From the NCBI GenBank assembly GCA_012523605.1, contig JAAYTY010000144.1, positions 1-51,620 on the forward strand: 51,620 nt of DNA. The letters run 5' to 3'. A program made the position numbers and the translations under genes. The notes beneath the pieces are model-generated. The model did no database searches, had not been told where the DNA came from, and worked only from the letters and a program-made list of their open reading frames with translations. Each line of letters begins with the position of its first letter. The first letter of the stretch is position 1. This document shows positions 1 through 9,172 of this stretch, piece by piece. This DNA is from Candidatus Fermentibacterota bacterium. Lineage in GTDB: Bacteria > Fermentibacterota > Fermentibacteria > Fermentibacterales > Fermentibacteraceae.

Positions 1-1
1 A

Positions 2-61
2 ACCCGGATTGGGATGATCTCCACCGGGCCGGAGCGCGACGACATCATCCTGAGGAAATGA
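2..61 (+). CDS. purA: Adenylosuccinate synthetase, C-terminal fragment (5' truncated by window)
   Basis: Frame 2 reads TRIGMISTGPERDDIILRK*, which resembles the PurA C-terminus (IISTGPDRTETMIL...). Only 19 codons are visible. Confidence 0.5.
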   Translation, partial: TRIGMISTGPERDDIILRK

Positions 62-1431
62 CGGGGTCCGGTCCCCACGCCCGTTTCGCCGACACGCACT
101 GCCACCTGTGCTTCGATGCGTTCGAACACGACCTCGAGCAGGTTCTGGAGCGGGCCTCCCGCTCCGGCGTCGATCTCTGCGTCGTGCCCGGAACCGACCT
201 CGCGACGAGCAGGAAGGCCGTATCCCTCGCAGGGAGTCACGGATCGGTCGCCGCGGCCGTCGGACTCCATCCCTGCGAGGAGCACCGCGGGAGCGACATG
301 GCGGAGATCAGGCGTCTGGCCTTCGAGCCGGGAGTCCATGCGATAGGCGAGACGGGCCTGGACATGAAGAGGATGGAAAGACCCCTGGATGAGCAGGAGG
401 AACTCTTCCAGAGTCACATGTCGCTGGCTGAGGCCACGGGACTGCCTCTGGTGGTCCACAGCAGGATGGCCGAGCCCCGTGTGCTTTCCATGCTCGACGG
501 CCATGAAGGGACCGTCGTTCTGCACTGCTACACGGGAAGCTGCAGAGAGGCGCGCGAGGCCGCCGACAGGGGATACTTCCTGGGATTCTCCGGGGCCGTG
601 ACCTACGGTGTGAACAGCGAGCTGAGACGCATCGCCGCCTCCCTGCCGCCAGGCTGCATTCTCTCGGAGACCGACGCGCCCTTCATGGCTCCCGCAAGCC
701 ACAGGGGCGGCCGGTCGGAGCCGGCGATGGTCGCTCTCACGGCAGGTGTCATCGCCGGGACTCGCGCCGAACCCGGATGGAAGGTCGCGGAGACCCTTAG
801 GGAGAACGCCGACAGGGCGTTCCTGCTCGGAAGATGGAAGAAACCCGCGACGCTCTACATCCTCGGCCGGCGGGCCTACGTGAATCCCACAGGGATGTGC
901 ACAAACGACTGCGCGTTCTGCGTAAGGAAGTTCAAGGCCGGCCTCGGCGGCTACCATCTCAGGCACGAGGGAGGGGATCCTCCCGAGAGTCTTGTGCTGG
1001 GCTCGATCGGAGCCCTCGATCCCGACGGCTTCGAAGAGCTGGTCTTCTGCGGATACGGCGAGCCCACCATGCGGCCCGGCCTCCTGGAGAAGGCGGTCCT
1101 CGAGGCCCGGGCCGCCGGCTGGAGGACGAGGCTCGATACGAACGGCCTTGCCGGGGCTCTTCTGGGAATGGAGGAGGCCATCAGACTCGCGCTCCTCTTC
1201 GACTCAACAAGCATCAGCCTCAACGCCCATGACGGAGAATCCTATGCACGCATCTGCAGACCCTCCATCCCCGGATCGTGGGAGAGCCTGATCGAGTTCG
1301 TGCACAGGATGGCGGCGAGCGGAGCGTCGGTCAGGCTGACCGCCGTCCGATGGCCGGGGGTGGACATGGACGCCGTCGGGCGCCTCGCCTCCTCCCTGGG
1401 CCATGTCCTGGTGGAGAGGGGGGGCGTGTGA
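58..1431 (+). CDS. TatD-family metal-dependent hydrolase fused to a C-terminal radical SAM domain
   Basis: N-terminus has DTHCHL, GLHP, GETGLD, VVHSR and SETDAPF (TatD). C-terminus has CTNDCAFC (CX3CX2C) and FCGYGEPTMRP (radical SAM). Start overlaps the purA stop (ATGA). Confidence 0.9.
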   Translation: MTGSGPHARFADTHCHLCFDAFEHDLEQVLERASRSGVDLCVVPGTDLATSRKAVSLAGSHGSVAAAVGLHPCEEHRGSDMAEIRRLAFEPGVHAIGETGLDMKRMERPLDEQEELFQSHMSLAEATGLPLVVHSRMAEPRVLSMLDGHEGTVVLHCYTGSCREAREAADRGYFLGFSGAVTYGVNSELRRIAASLPPGCILSETDAPFMAPASHRGGRSEPAMVALTAGVIAGTRAEPGWKVAETLRENADRAFLLGRWKKPATLYILGRRAYVNPTGMCTNDCAFCVRKFKAGLGGYHLRHEGGDPPESLVLGSIGALDPDGFEELVFCGYGEPTMRPGLLEKAVLEARAAGWRTRLDTNGLAGALLGMEEAIRLALLFDSTSISLNAHDGESYARICRPSIPGSWESLIEFVHRMAASGASVRLTAVRWPGVDMDAVGRLASSLGHVLVERGGV

Positions 1432-2243
1432 CAGCGGCGGAGGTGCGCGGCATCCTGTCAAGGATCGGCGTGACGCCCTCGAGGTCGCTGGGCCAGCACT
1501 TCCTGCTGAGCGAGGGGGCGGCGGAGCGGATAGCCTCCGCTGCGCGAGGGAGGAGCACGCTGGAGATCGGGCCGGGCCTCGGCATCCTCACGAGGCACCT
1601 GGCGGGGCACTCCGGGTCGGTCACCGCCGTGGAGATCAGCGCGCCGCTCTCCGCGTTCCTCGGATCGGGCATCCTGCGGCCCGGCATAAACGTGGTCAAC
1701 GCCGACTTCCTTGCCGCGGATCCCTCGTCCCTGCCCGGATACCCCTTCGACACAGTTGCCGGAAACCTGCCCTACGGCATCTCTACGGCCGTCCTGTCCG
1801 CGATCTCGGGACCGCGGTTCTCCCGAGTCTCACGGGCGGTTCTCATGCTCCAGACGGAGGTCGCCGCGAGGGCCTCCTGCCTTTCTGGCGGAAAGGAGTA
1901 CGGACGCCTGTCCCTGATGCTCTGGCCGGAGTTCACCGTCGCCCGGCTCCTTGACGCGGGACCCGGGGATTTCTATCCACAGCCTGCGGTGAGCTCCAGG
2001 GTCATCGTCCTGGACAGGAGGCCCGAGCCGATGGTGCCGTCCGGAATGATGGTTCCGTTCAGGAGGATGGTGAAGGTCTGCTTTGCATCGAGGAGGAAGA
2101 CGATCCTGAACAACCTCGCCGCGCTGAAGGGGAGGGACGAGGCGCTGCGCCTCCTCGGGCGTGCCGGCATAGAGCCCGGCCTGAGGGCGGAGCAGGTGCC
2201 CCCCGAGGGATTCGCGCGCCTGGCCTCCCTGGAGACCGCGTGA
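1428..2243 (+). CDS. rsmA: 16S rRNA (adenine1518/1519-N6) dimethyltransferase
   Basis: SLGQHFL, EIGPGLGILTRHLA, NLPYGIST and FASRRKTILNNL motifs. GTG start overlaps the TatD stop; the longer ORF-track start at 1278 is not supported. Confidence 0.93.
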   Translation: MTAAEVRGILSRIGVTPSRSLGQHFLLSEGAAERIASAARGRSTLEIGPGLGILTRHLAGHSGSVTAVEISAPLSAFLGSGILRPGINVVNADFLAADPSSLPGYPFDTVAGNLPYGISTAVLSAISGPRFSRVSRAVLMLQTEVAARASCLSGGKEYGRLSLMLWPEFTVARLLDAGPGDFYPQPAVSSRVIVLDRRPEPMVPSGMMVPFRRMVKVCFASRRKTILNNLAALKGRDEALRLLGRAGIEPGLRAEQVPPEGFARLASLETA

Positions 2244-4060
2244 GACGGCTTCTGCTCACCGCGGCTCTCGCCGCCCTGGCTGCGGATGCACCTGCCTACG
2301 ACATCTCCTATTCGCTGGGGCTGGACCAGTTCAAGAGCACGAGGAGGCTCACGAACACCCTCTTCCTCACCCAGCAGCTCACCGAAGAGTTCGCCATGAA
2401 CGTGAACACGACCTTCTCCGCCGACAGGAGCGACGACCTCGACAGGTTCCTCGACAACCGAAGCGGCAGAGCCTGGATCAGCTGGACACCGTCGAGATCC
2501 GTGGAGATCGCAACCAGCATCGCGCGCACTATCCAGCTTGAGGAGCGCTTCGGGCAGACGATCCTCGACCAGGTGGACAACACCGCCACGGGCGAAGTCC
2601 GCTTTCGACCCGCGCAGTGGATCGGCACTGAAATCGGTCTGGGCTCGCACTATCTCGACTACGAGAACGTATCCGGCGACTCCACCGTTTCCGGGCACGA
2701 CGAGGGCGGGGTGAGGAATGCCTCGGTCAGTATGAGCAGAAACTTGTTCAGCAGGCTGGGCGCGAGCCTCTCGCTCGGAGAGCGCCGTACCCTGGGGCGC
2801 CAGTACGACATGGGCAGCGACGATCTCCTCCTACGGATGACCTACTCGTTCCCCGGGGGATACGAAGGGGGCTCCATCGAGGCTCAGGCCGGAGCCGCGC
2901 GGATGTTCACGTCCTACGCCGACTCCCAGTACAGCCATCGAGAGCAGGACTGGAGCCACAGCCTCATGATCACCGCTCCCACCCTGATGGAGAACCTCAG
3001 CCTGCAGGTCTCGACCGACTGGTCCTGGAACAACCGCTACTGGGACAACCCAGCCGACACCACTGGCGCCGGCGATCCCAGGGACAGGCTGGAGCGGGCG
3101 CGCGGGATTTCCGGCAGGCTCCTGTGGAGCATGATGGACGACCTCGATCTGGAGTTCACCCTGACCCGGACCTTCGACAGGAACGACAGGAAGAGGACCT
3201 CGCCCGGGGTGCCCGAGGTATTCGAGGTATATGACGTTTCGGACAACAGGCTGTTCTCCTCCCGCGTCTCGTACACTCCCGGGGAGTCCAGGATCACCTT
3301 CGAGAGGAGCATCCAGCTCTTCCGGTTCGACACCGAGGGCACGTGGGAAGACCAGTTCGGCTTCGTGTACGAGGACGACAGCGACAGGGACGAGCAGAGA
3401 CAGCTCCTCTCGCTGACCGCCGAGATACCATTCACGGGAAGGCTCGTCGTCCTGGGCCAGGTTCAGGGCCAGAGGATCGAATCGGTCTATCTCCGGGCGG
3501 AGCAGTCGGGCAACAGCAAGACCTCGTCCACCTACAGCTTCTCCCCCGGATACCGGTACGACTTCGGCGGGGGCTGGGAGATGGAGCACGAAGTGCGTCT
3601 GAGCGCCGACTACACGACCTTCAGATTCCCCGGGAGCAGCTTCTCGGGGAACGATCTCCTCTTCAGGAGGCTCGACTCGCAGTTGAGACTGGGCCGCCTC
3701 TCCTCCGACTCGACCTCGCTCGGCATCAGCCACAGGCTGAGGCTGCAGGACCAGGGCACGCTGGAGGATCGAGTGTATGGACCGTACGAGCAGAGCGCGA
3801 ACAGCGTTCTGACCCTCGACACGGGGTTCCATATCGGTGACGGGATCGGAGTCACGCCGAGCTACTCCTACGAGTACTCCATCCGCGACTTCCTCGGGAG
3901 CTCGTCCCCCAGCCTGACGGAGCACCTGCACCACGCAGGCCTGAGGACGAGGATGGACGTGGGGAAGGGCGAACTCGCCCTGCAGATCACCAGAACCTTC
4001 TATGCCGACGGCAGGCCCAGCTACTGGAAGGCCTCCGTCGGCTTCGACTACGTACCGTGA
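2240..4060 (+). CDS. Predicted outer-membrane beta-barrel protein, uncharacterised
   Basis: Signal peptide, then alternating amphipathic strands rich in Y/S/R/D ending in an aromatic pair region (FDYVP). GTG start overlaps the rsmA stop. Confidence 0.7.
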   Translation: MRRLLLTAALAALAADAPAYDISYSLGLDQFKSTRRLTNTLFLTQQLTEEFAMNVNTTFSADRSDDLDRFLDNRSGRAWISWTPSRSVEIATSIARTIQLEERFGQTILDQVDNTATGEVRFRPAQWIGTEIGLGSHYLDYENVSGDSTVSGHDEGGVRNASVSMSRNLFSRLGASLSLGERRTLGRQYDMGSDDLLLRMTYSFPGGYEGGSIEAQAGAARMFTSYADSQYSHREQDWSHSLMITAPTLMENLSLQVSTDWSWNNRYWDNPADTTGAGDPRDRLERARGISGRLLWSMMDDLDLEFTLTRTFDRNDRKRTSPGVPEVFEVYDVSDNRLFSSRVSYTPGESRITFERSIQLFRFDTEGTWEDQFGFVYEDDSDRDEQRQLLSLTAEIPFTGRLVVLGQVQGQRIESVYLRAEQSGNSKTSSTYSFSPGYRYDFGGGWEMEHEVRLSADYTTFRFPGSSFSGNDLLFRRLDSQLRLGRLSSDSTSLGISHRLRLQDQGTLEDRVYGPYEQSANSVLTLDTGFHIGDGIGVTPSYSYEYSIRDFLGSSSPSLTEHLHHAGLRTRMDVGKGELALQITRTFYADGRPSYWKASVGFDYVP

Positions 4061-4692
4061 TTCCCTCACGCCAGCCGAAGGCGCCGCGTCGGGACCCGGG
4101 GCTCGCCGCCCTGGCCGTCGTAGCGGCTATCACCTGCTCCTGCTCCCTGTTCGAGCCCAGGACGCCCGAGGATCCAGGCGGCGGGGGATCGTTCTGGCAG
4201 TACCCGTCCGCACCGTGGATCGTGGTGAACAACGTGGACGGCTCCCTCGAGGCCCGGTCGATAACTCTCTACATGACTTCGCTCGACACATCGTTCGTAT
4301 TCGTCCCCGACGCCGCCGACAGCGTCGAGTTCGGAGGCTTCCTGGACTTCTCGAGCTGGGATTACGCCGACGAACAGAACACGATCACCAACCTCTTCGC
4401 TCAGGTGGCCGCCGAGGACAGCGTGATCGTCGCGGACTTCTCCTTCGTCGAGGGATACCCCGACCCCCCCGCGCCGACGGACAGCGCGACGATATGGCGC
4501 GACTACGAGATCGTCATCGTGGGAAGCGGCTTCGCGGAGTGGGGGAATCCGCTCAGGGGAAGGGCGAGGATCACCCTGACCGAGAGCTCGACCGCCACCT
4601 GGGCCGTCTCGCTCTGGGAGGACTTCAGGCCGGACGACTACACGCCAGGCGAGGAGTACACCTGGGGCTACGCAAAGGCCTCCTATCGCTGA
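4057..4692 (+). CDS. Putative secreted lipoprotein, uncharacterised
   Basis: Hydrophobic stretch followed by AITCSC (lipobox-like); 4-nt overlap with the upstream gene. Confidence 0.6.
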   Translation: MIPSRQPKAPRRDPGLAALAVVAAITCSCSLFEPRTPEDPGGGGSFWQYPSAPWIVVNNVDGSLEARSITLYMTSLDTSFVFVPDAADSVEFGGFLDFSSWDYADEQNTITNLFAQVAAEDSVIVADFSFVEGYPDPPAPTDSATIWRDYEIVIVGSGFAEWGNPLRGRARITLTESSTATWAVSLWEDFRPDDYTPGEEYTWGYAKASYR

Positions 4693-4723
4693 CGGAGCGC
4701 ACGGAGCTCCCGATCCGCCGGGC

Positions 4724-5350
4724 ATGACCTCCGACACCATCGCCCTGGTGGACGGTCTCCCGCCCGGCTGGGGGGGTCTGGCCTTCGACCTCTGCTCCGG
4801 CCCCGGCCACGCGGCCTTCGAGGCCGCGGCCCTCTGCCCCGGCCGTGCCTGGATCCTCGTCGACACGAACCGGGAACTTCTCCGCGCGGCGGCGCGGAAG
4901 GCGGCAGGCCTGACTGCCGGATCGTCGTTCATGTTCGCCTGCTGTGATGCGGAAAGCGTCCCGTTCGCCTTCAGCGCCGGATGCGCCGGGCTGGTTCTCT
5001 GCAATCCCCCGTACGAACCGCCCGGGGCCGGCCGGGCTCCGGCGGGAAGGGCGAGGCGCGAGTCGAGGATCGCTCCCGACTCCTTCGGCACCGCCAGGTT
5101 CGTCGCAGCCGCGGGGCATCTGCTGGAAAGGGGAGGCGGTCTGAGGATCCTGGCCAGGCCGTCGGGACTGGTCGCCCTGCTCAGAGCCCTGGATGCCTTC
5201 GGGCTGGGCTCCTTCGTAGTGCGCCCGTGGGGGGCGCCGGGGGCTCCGGCCGTGCTCGTCAGGGTGGACTGCGTGAAGGGCGGGCGCGGAGGGCTCGTCC
5301 TCGCCCCGCAGGAACCGCGGCCCGCCTTCGCGGGGCCGCCCGCATCGTGA
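4724..5350 (+). CDS. SAM-dependent methyltransferase, N6-adenine/TrmN6-HemK-like
   Basis: FDLCSGPGHAAFEAA (SAM motif I-like) and LVLCNPPYEPP (NPPY catalytic motif). Confidence 0.75.
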   Translation: MTSDTIALVDGLPPGWGGLAFDLCSGPGHAAFEAAALCPGRAWILVDTNRELLRAAARKAAGLTAGSSFMFACCDAESVPFAFSAGCAGLVLCNPPYEPPGAGRAPAGRARRESRIAPDSFGTARFVAAAGHLLERGGGLRILARPSGLVALLRALDAFGLGSFVVRPWGAPGAPAVLVRVDCVKGGRGGLVLAPQEPRPAFAGPPAS

Positions 5351-5407
5351 TATGATCCCCTCTGGACCCGACCCGCCGTCGGCAGTCCGGCCGGGCATGG
5401 AGGTGGC

Positions 5408-6148
5408 TTGAGAATCGTAGACGCCCACTGCCATCTGCTGCCGCTAATCGACGACGGCCCCGGGGGATGGGACGAGGCCGAGGCTCTCCTCGGAAGGCTC
5501 GCCGTCTCTCTGGGGAGCGGCTCGCTGTGCTTCGCCTCTCCTCATGTGAGGTTTTCGGCCTGCGCCGCACAGTCCTCCCCCGTTCATGCCAGGATGGACG
5601 AGTACACGGCGGTCGTGGAGAAGGCCGCGGGAGGGATGAGGGTGGGACTGGCTCCGGAGATCCTTCTCGATGCTCTCTCTCCGGTTCCGCCCGAGCTCTC
5701 CTTCATGTGCTACCCCGGGACGAACCGCCTGCTCGTCGAGCTCCCGCCGCGATTGCCCGGTATGATCGCCGTCCTGATGCTCGGCCGCCTCGCAAGACGC
5801 GGATTCTCGCTGATGCTGGCGCATCCCGAGAGATATCGCTTCGCCCAGAGGAGATCCTCCGCCGTCGTCTCCCTTGCCTCGGCCGGAATAGCACTGCAGA
5901 TCAGCCTGCGCAGCCTGCGAAGCCCCCTTTCCGCCGTCAGGCTAACGGCGGAACGCCTGCTGCGGGACGGCCTCTGCCATGTTCTGGCGAGCGACTGCCA
6001 TCATCCCGGAGATGCCATGCTGACGGAGTGCAGGGGCGAGATCGACACGCTCTCGGGAAGGGGATCCTGGGACATCCTCTGCCGCACGAACCCGTCCGCG
6101 GTGGTCGAGGGCGGGCGACCCGTGCTCCTCAGGGAGGCCCTGCCATGA
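5408..6148 (+). CDS. PHP-fold tyrosine-protein phosphatase, CpsB/CapC/YwqE family
   Basis: MRIVDAHCHLLPLIDDGP, LAHPERYRFAQ and LASDCHHP motifs. TTG start. Confidence 0.85.
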   Translation: MRIVDAHCHLLPLIDDGPGGWDEAEALLGRLAVSLGSGSLCFASPHVRFSACAAQSSPVHARMDEYTAVVEKAAGGMRVGLAPEILLDALSPVPPELSFMCYPGTNRLLVELPPRLPGMIAVLMLGRLARRGFSLMLAHPERYRFAQRRSSAVVSLASAGIALQISLRSLRSPLSAVRLTAERLLRDGLCHVLASDCHHPGDAMLTECRGEIDTLSGRGSWDILCRTNPSAVVEGGRPVLLREALP

Positions 6149-6951
6149 GCCGGCCCGTGTTCCTCGTCATCGGCTCGGCCGGGCTCCTGGGGAGGCACTT
6201 CATGTCCGCCCTGGGCGACTCCGCCACCGGCCTCGACCTTCCGGAGTTCGATCTGCTCGGCGGCTGCGAGGCGGTGCGCTCAGCGGTGAGGTCGTCGGGC
6301 GCCGGGGTGGTCATCAACTGCGCCGCCATGACCGACGTCGACGGCTGCGAGGAGCATCCCGCCGCCGCGTATGCCCTGCACAGGGACGCCGTCGGCATCC
6401 TGGCCTCGGTGTCTCCTCTGCTGGTCACCTTCGGCACCGATCATTCCTTCTACGGTCCCGGCTCCGCTCCGAGGCTCGAAGCCGATCCTACCGCCCCCGC
6501 CAACACCTATGCCAGGAGCAAGCTCCAGGGCGAAGCTCTGGCGCTCGGGACCGGGCGCTCCGTGGTGGTCAGAACCTCCTGGCTCTTCGCCGGCGACAGG
6601 GGCATCGTTCCGTATCTCGCCGGGGATCCGTCCCGCACCGGCCCCGTTCGCGCCGTCACGGACCAGAAGGCGTGCGTCACATACGCCCCGGATCTCGTGG
6701 ATGCAGTGCTTTCGATCCTCCGTGACGGAGGCATGGGCCTTTATCACCTCGTGAACCCCGGAGAGGTCTCTCCGTTCGAACTCGCCGCGGAGCTCCGCTC
6801 CGGGAGCATGGAGGATCCGATCCCCGTGAGATGGGAGGACCTCCGGCTTCCGGCCCGCAGGCCCCGCTACTCCGCCCTGGGAACCTCCAGAGGCTATGTT
6901 CTTCCGTCGCGTCAGGACGCTCTGAATCGCTGGAGGCGAAACAATGGGTGA
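6145..6951 (+). CDS. rfbD: dTDP-4-dehydrorhamnose reductase / RmlD-like sugar nucleotide reductase
   Basis: GSAGLLGRHF, NCAAMTDVDGCE, TFGTDHSFYG, NTYARSKLQGE and RTSWLF motifs. ATG overlaps the upstream TGA. Confidence 0.85.
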   Translation: MSRPVFLVIGSAGLLGRHFMSALGDSATGLDLPEFDLLGGCEAVRSAVRSSGAGVVINCAAMTDVDGCEEHPAAAYALHRDAVGILASVSPLLVTFGTDHSFYGPGSAPRLEADPTAPANTYARSKLQGEALALGTGRSVVVRTSWLFAGDRGIVPYLAGDPSRTGPVRAVTDQKACVTYAPDLVDAVLSILRDGGMGLYHLVNPGEVSPFELAAELRSGSMEDPIPVRWEDLRLPARRPRYSALGTSRGYVLPSRQDALNRWRRNNG

Positions 6952-7504
6952 GATCGGAGACTACCTGGCTGAGGCCGTCGCCGCCCTCGGTTCGCTCGAC
7001 CCCGGCGGGCTCGAGAGGGCCGCCGGCATCTGCGCGGACTCGATCCGCGCCGGAGGCACCGTATTCTTCTGCGGGAACGGTGGGAGCGCCGCCGATTCGA
7101 TGCACCTCGCCGCGGAGCTGGTCGGCCGGTTCGGCAGGGACAGAGCCCCGATCAGAGCCGTTGCGCTGACCGCGGACACGGCTGTCCTCACCGCCGTGGC
7201 GAACGACTACGGATACGACCGGGTGTTCGCGCGGCAGATCGAGGCCCTTGGGCGGACAGGCGACGTGCTCGTCGCCATATCCACCAGCGGATCCTCTCCA
7301 AGCGTCCTGCGGGCGGTCGAAGCGGCCCGCGCGGCCGGCATGAAGGTGGTGGCGATGACGGGTGAGAAGGGCGGAGGATTCGCCGCTTCGGCCGATGCGG
7401 CAGTCGTCTCCCCTTCCGGCTTTCCCGGGCACGTGCAGGAGGTCCTTCTTGCCGCCGGCCACGCCCTGTGCCTCGCCGTGGAGAACTCGGTCCGCGGCTC
7501 ATGA
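6944..7504 (+). CDS. gmhA: Phosphoheptose isomerase (SIS domain)
   Basis: FFCGNGGSAADSMHLAAELVGRF, NDYGYDRVFARQ and ISTSGSSPSVLRA are GmhA hallmarks. Confidence 0.9.
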   Translation: MGEIGDYLAEAVAALGSLDPGGLERAAGICADSIRAGGTVFFCGNGGSAADSMHLAAELVGRFGRDRAPIRAVALTADTAVLTAVANDYGYDRVFARQIEALGRTGDVLVAISTSGSSPSVLRAVEAARAAGMKVVAMTGEKGGGFAASADAAVVSPSGFPGHVQEVLLAAGHALCLAVENSVRGS

Positions 7505-8493
7505 GGAGGGGCAGAACCCTCCTCCAGCTCTCGATCGGCCTCGCCGTGGCGGGGCTCGCTCTGTGGCTGACCTACCGCAGGGTCCCCCCGGGGGATCTGC
7601 TGGATCTCCTGGAGGATGCGCGCTGGGGCTGGCTGCTGGTGGTCCTGCCGCCGCTCGCGGCGAGCTACGTGTTCAGGATCCTGCGATGGATGGTCCTGCT
7701 GGGACCGGTCAGGGCGGTCCGCTTCCGGGATGCTGCGTTCCCTCTTCTGGCTGGCTTCATGGTGAACTCGATCCTCCCGGCAAGGGCCGGCGAGATAGTG
7801 AGGGTTCTGCTCCTGTCACGGCGCACAGGCGTGCCGAAGGCTTCCGCGCTGGGCACGGTGGTTCTCGACAGGATATTCGACGGACTTACGCTGACGGCCA
7901 TGACGCTCGGCTGCATCGCCGGGCTCTGGTCCGGCCTGGGAGCCGGGGTCCGGCTCGGTCTGGTGGCGGCCAGCGCCATGTACGTCTTCATGCTCCTGTT
8001 CGCGGTGGCGCTGCGCAGATGGCGCGGCGGCGCCGCCCGGGCCGTCGCCCGGCCCCTGGCCCGGGCGGGCCTGAAGCGCCCCGCCGAGAAGCTGGAGAGT
8101 GTGCTCCTTTCGTTCTCCGAGGGACTGGCGACCATCCAGAGCGGCAGGGAGGTGCTCTTCCTCGCGCTGACCTCGGCAGGGGTGTGGGGAAGCCTCGCAC
8201 TCTCCATTTACCCGGTGTTCTACGCGCTCGGACTGCCGCTGGCATGGCACTACCCGGTGATTGTGCTCGTTCTGGCCGCCTTCGGCATGCTGGTCCCGAC
8301 ACCCGCCGGCACCGGGACTGTGCATGCCGCTCTCGCAGCTGTGCTCCCCGCAGTGACGGAGCTGACGACCGGGCAGGCCATGGTTCTCGCCCTCCTGTTC
8401 CATGCCACCCAGTTCCTGCCGGTCATAGCGGCAGGCATCGCGGCGGCGGTTCACGAGGGGGTGCGCCCTCTGGAAGTGGCGGAGGCCGGCTGA
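7501..8493 (+). CDS. UPF0104/YbhN-type membrane protein (lysylphosphatidylglycerol synthase TM-region family)
   Basis: Multi-TM protein with RILRWMVLL, NSILPARAGEIVRVLLLSRRTG, TVVLDRIFDGLTL and PTPAGTGTVHAAL. Confidence 0.85.
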   Translation: MRRGRTLLQLSIGLAVAGLALWLTYRRVPPGDLLDLLEDARWGWLLVVLPPLAASYVFRILRWMVLLGPVRAVRFRDAAFPLLAGFMVNSILPARAGEIVRVLLLSRRTGVPKASALGTVVLDRIFDGLTLTAMTLGCIAGLWSGLGAGVRLGLVAASAMYVFMLLFAVALRRWRGGAARAVARPLARAGLKRPAEKLESVLLSFSEGLATIQSGREVLFLALTSAGVWGSLALSIYPVFYALGLPLAWHYPVIVLVLAAFGMLVPTPAGTGTVHAALAAVLPAVTELTTGQAMVLALLFHATQFLPVIAAGIAAAVHEGVRPLEVAEAG

Positions 8494-8672
8494 TCCGGCG
8501 CGCCAGGCTGGCCGCCCGGAACGGCCGCCGCCCGGAAATGCCATGTCATTGCATTCCACTGCAACCACTTGCCATGACAAAGATGCTGGCCTGATTGTTG
8601 CTTGATCGAATCGCGTATCGTTTCCTGCGACCCTGAGGGCAGGGTCGGGCCCGAAATGAAACCGGAGGCACG

Positions 8673-8951
8673 ATGCCCACCTACGAGTACGAATGCGAAG
8701 GCTGTGGAAGCCGCTTCGAGCGTTTCCAGCAGATGACCGAGGCCCCGCTTACGAAATGCCCTTCCTGCGGAGGCAGCGTCAGGCGCATCATAGGCACCGG
8801 ATCGGGCATCATCTTCAAGGGGGCCGGCTTCTACGCCACCGACTACCGGAAAGGAGCCTGCCCCGAAGGGAAGGGCTCGTGCGAGGCCGCCAGGCCCTCC
8901 GACGACTCCGGAGGACATACCTGCTCCGGGGGATGCTGCCGAGACAAGTAG
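8673..8951 (+). CDS. FmdB-family zinc-ribbon protein
   Basis: MPTYEYECEGCGSRFERFQ...CPSCGGSVRRIIGTGSGIIFKGAGFYATDY is canonical for FmdB. Confidence 0.95.
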   Translation: MPTYEYECEGCGSRFERFQQMTEAPLTKCPSCGGSVRRIIGTGSGIIFKGAGFYATDYRKGACPEGKGSCEAARPSDDSGGHTCSGGCCRDK

Positions 8952-9172
8952 GGCGGAGAGTCGGTCCGTCCGCCGCCGGTTCCCTTCTGCTCCGGCCGTG
9001 AGCTGCCTCTGATCCGCCTCTGACAGGGGAAGGACCACCCCCCGGCATGGTGCGGCGCCGGCCTCAGCCCGTGCCCGGCGCCCTGCGATCCGCGTTATCC
9101 CTGAACCCATCCGCCCCGCGCCGTTCTATATTCACGGCTCAGGCTGGTGACACCCAATCCCGGGGGGACCGG

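Noticed and set aside
2831-4069. 412-aa minus-strand ORF opposite the 2240-4060 barrel
   Set aside because: Shadow ORF of the well-supported + strand gene, which has a signal peptide and translational coupling.
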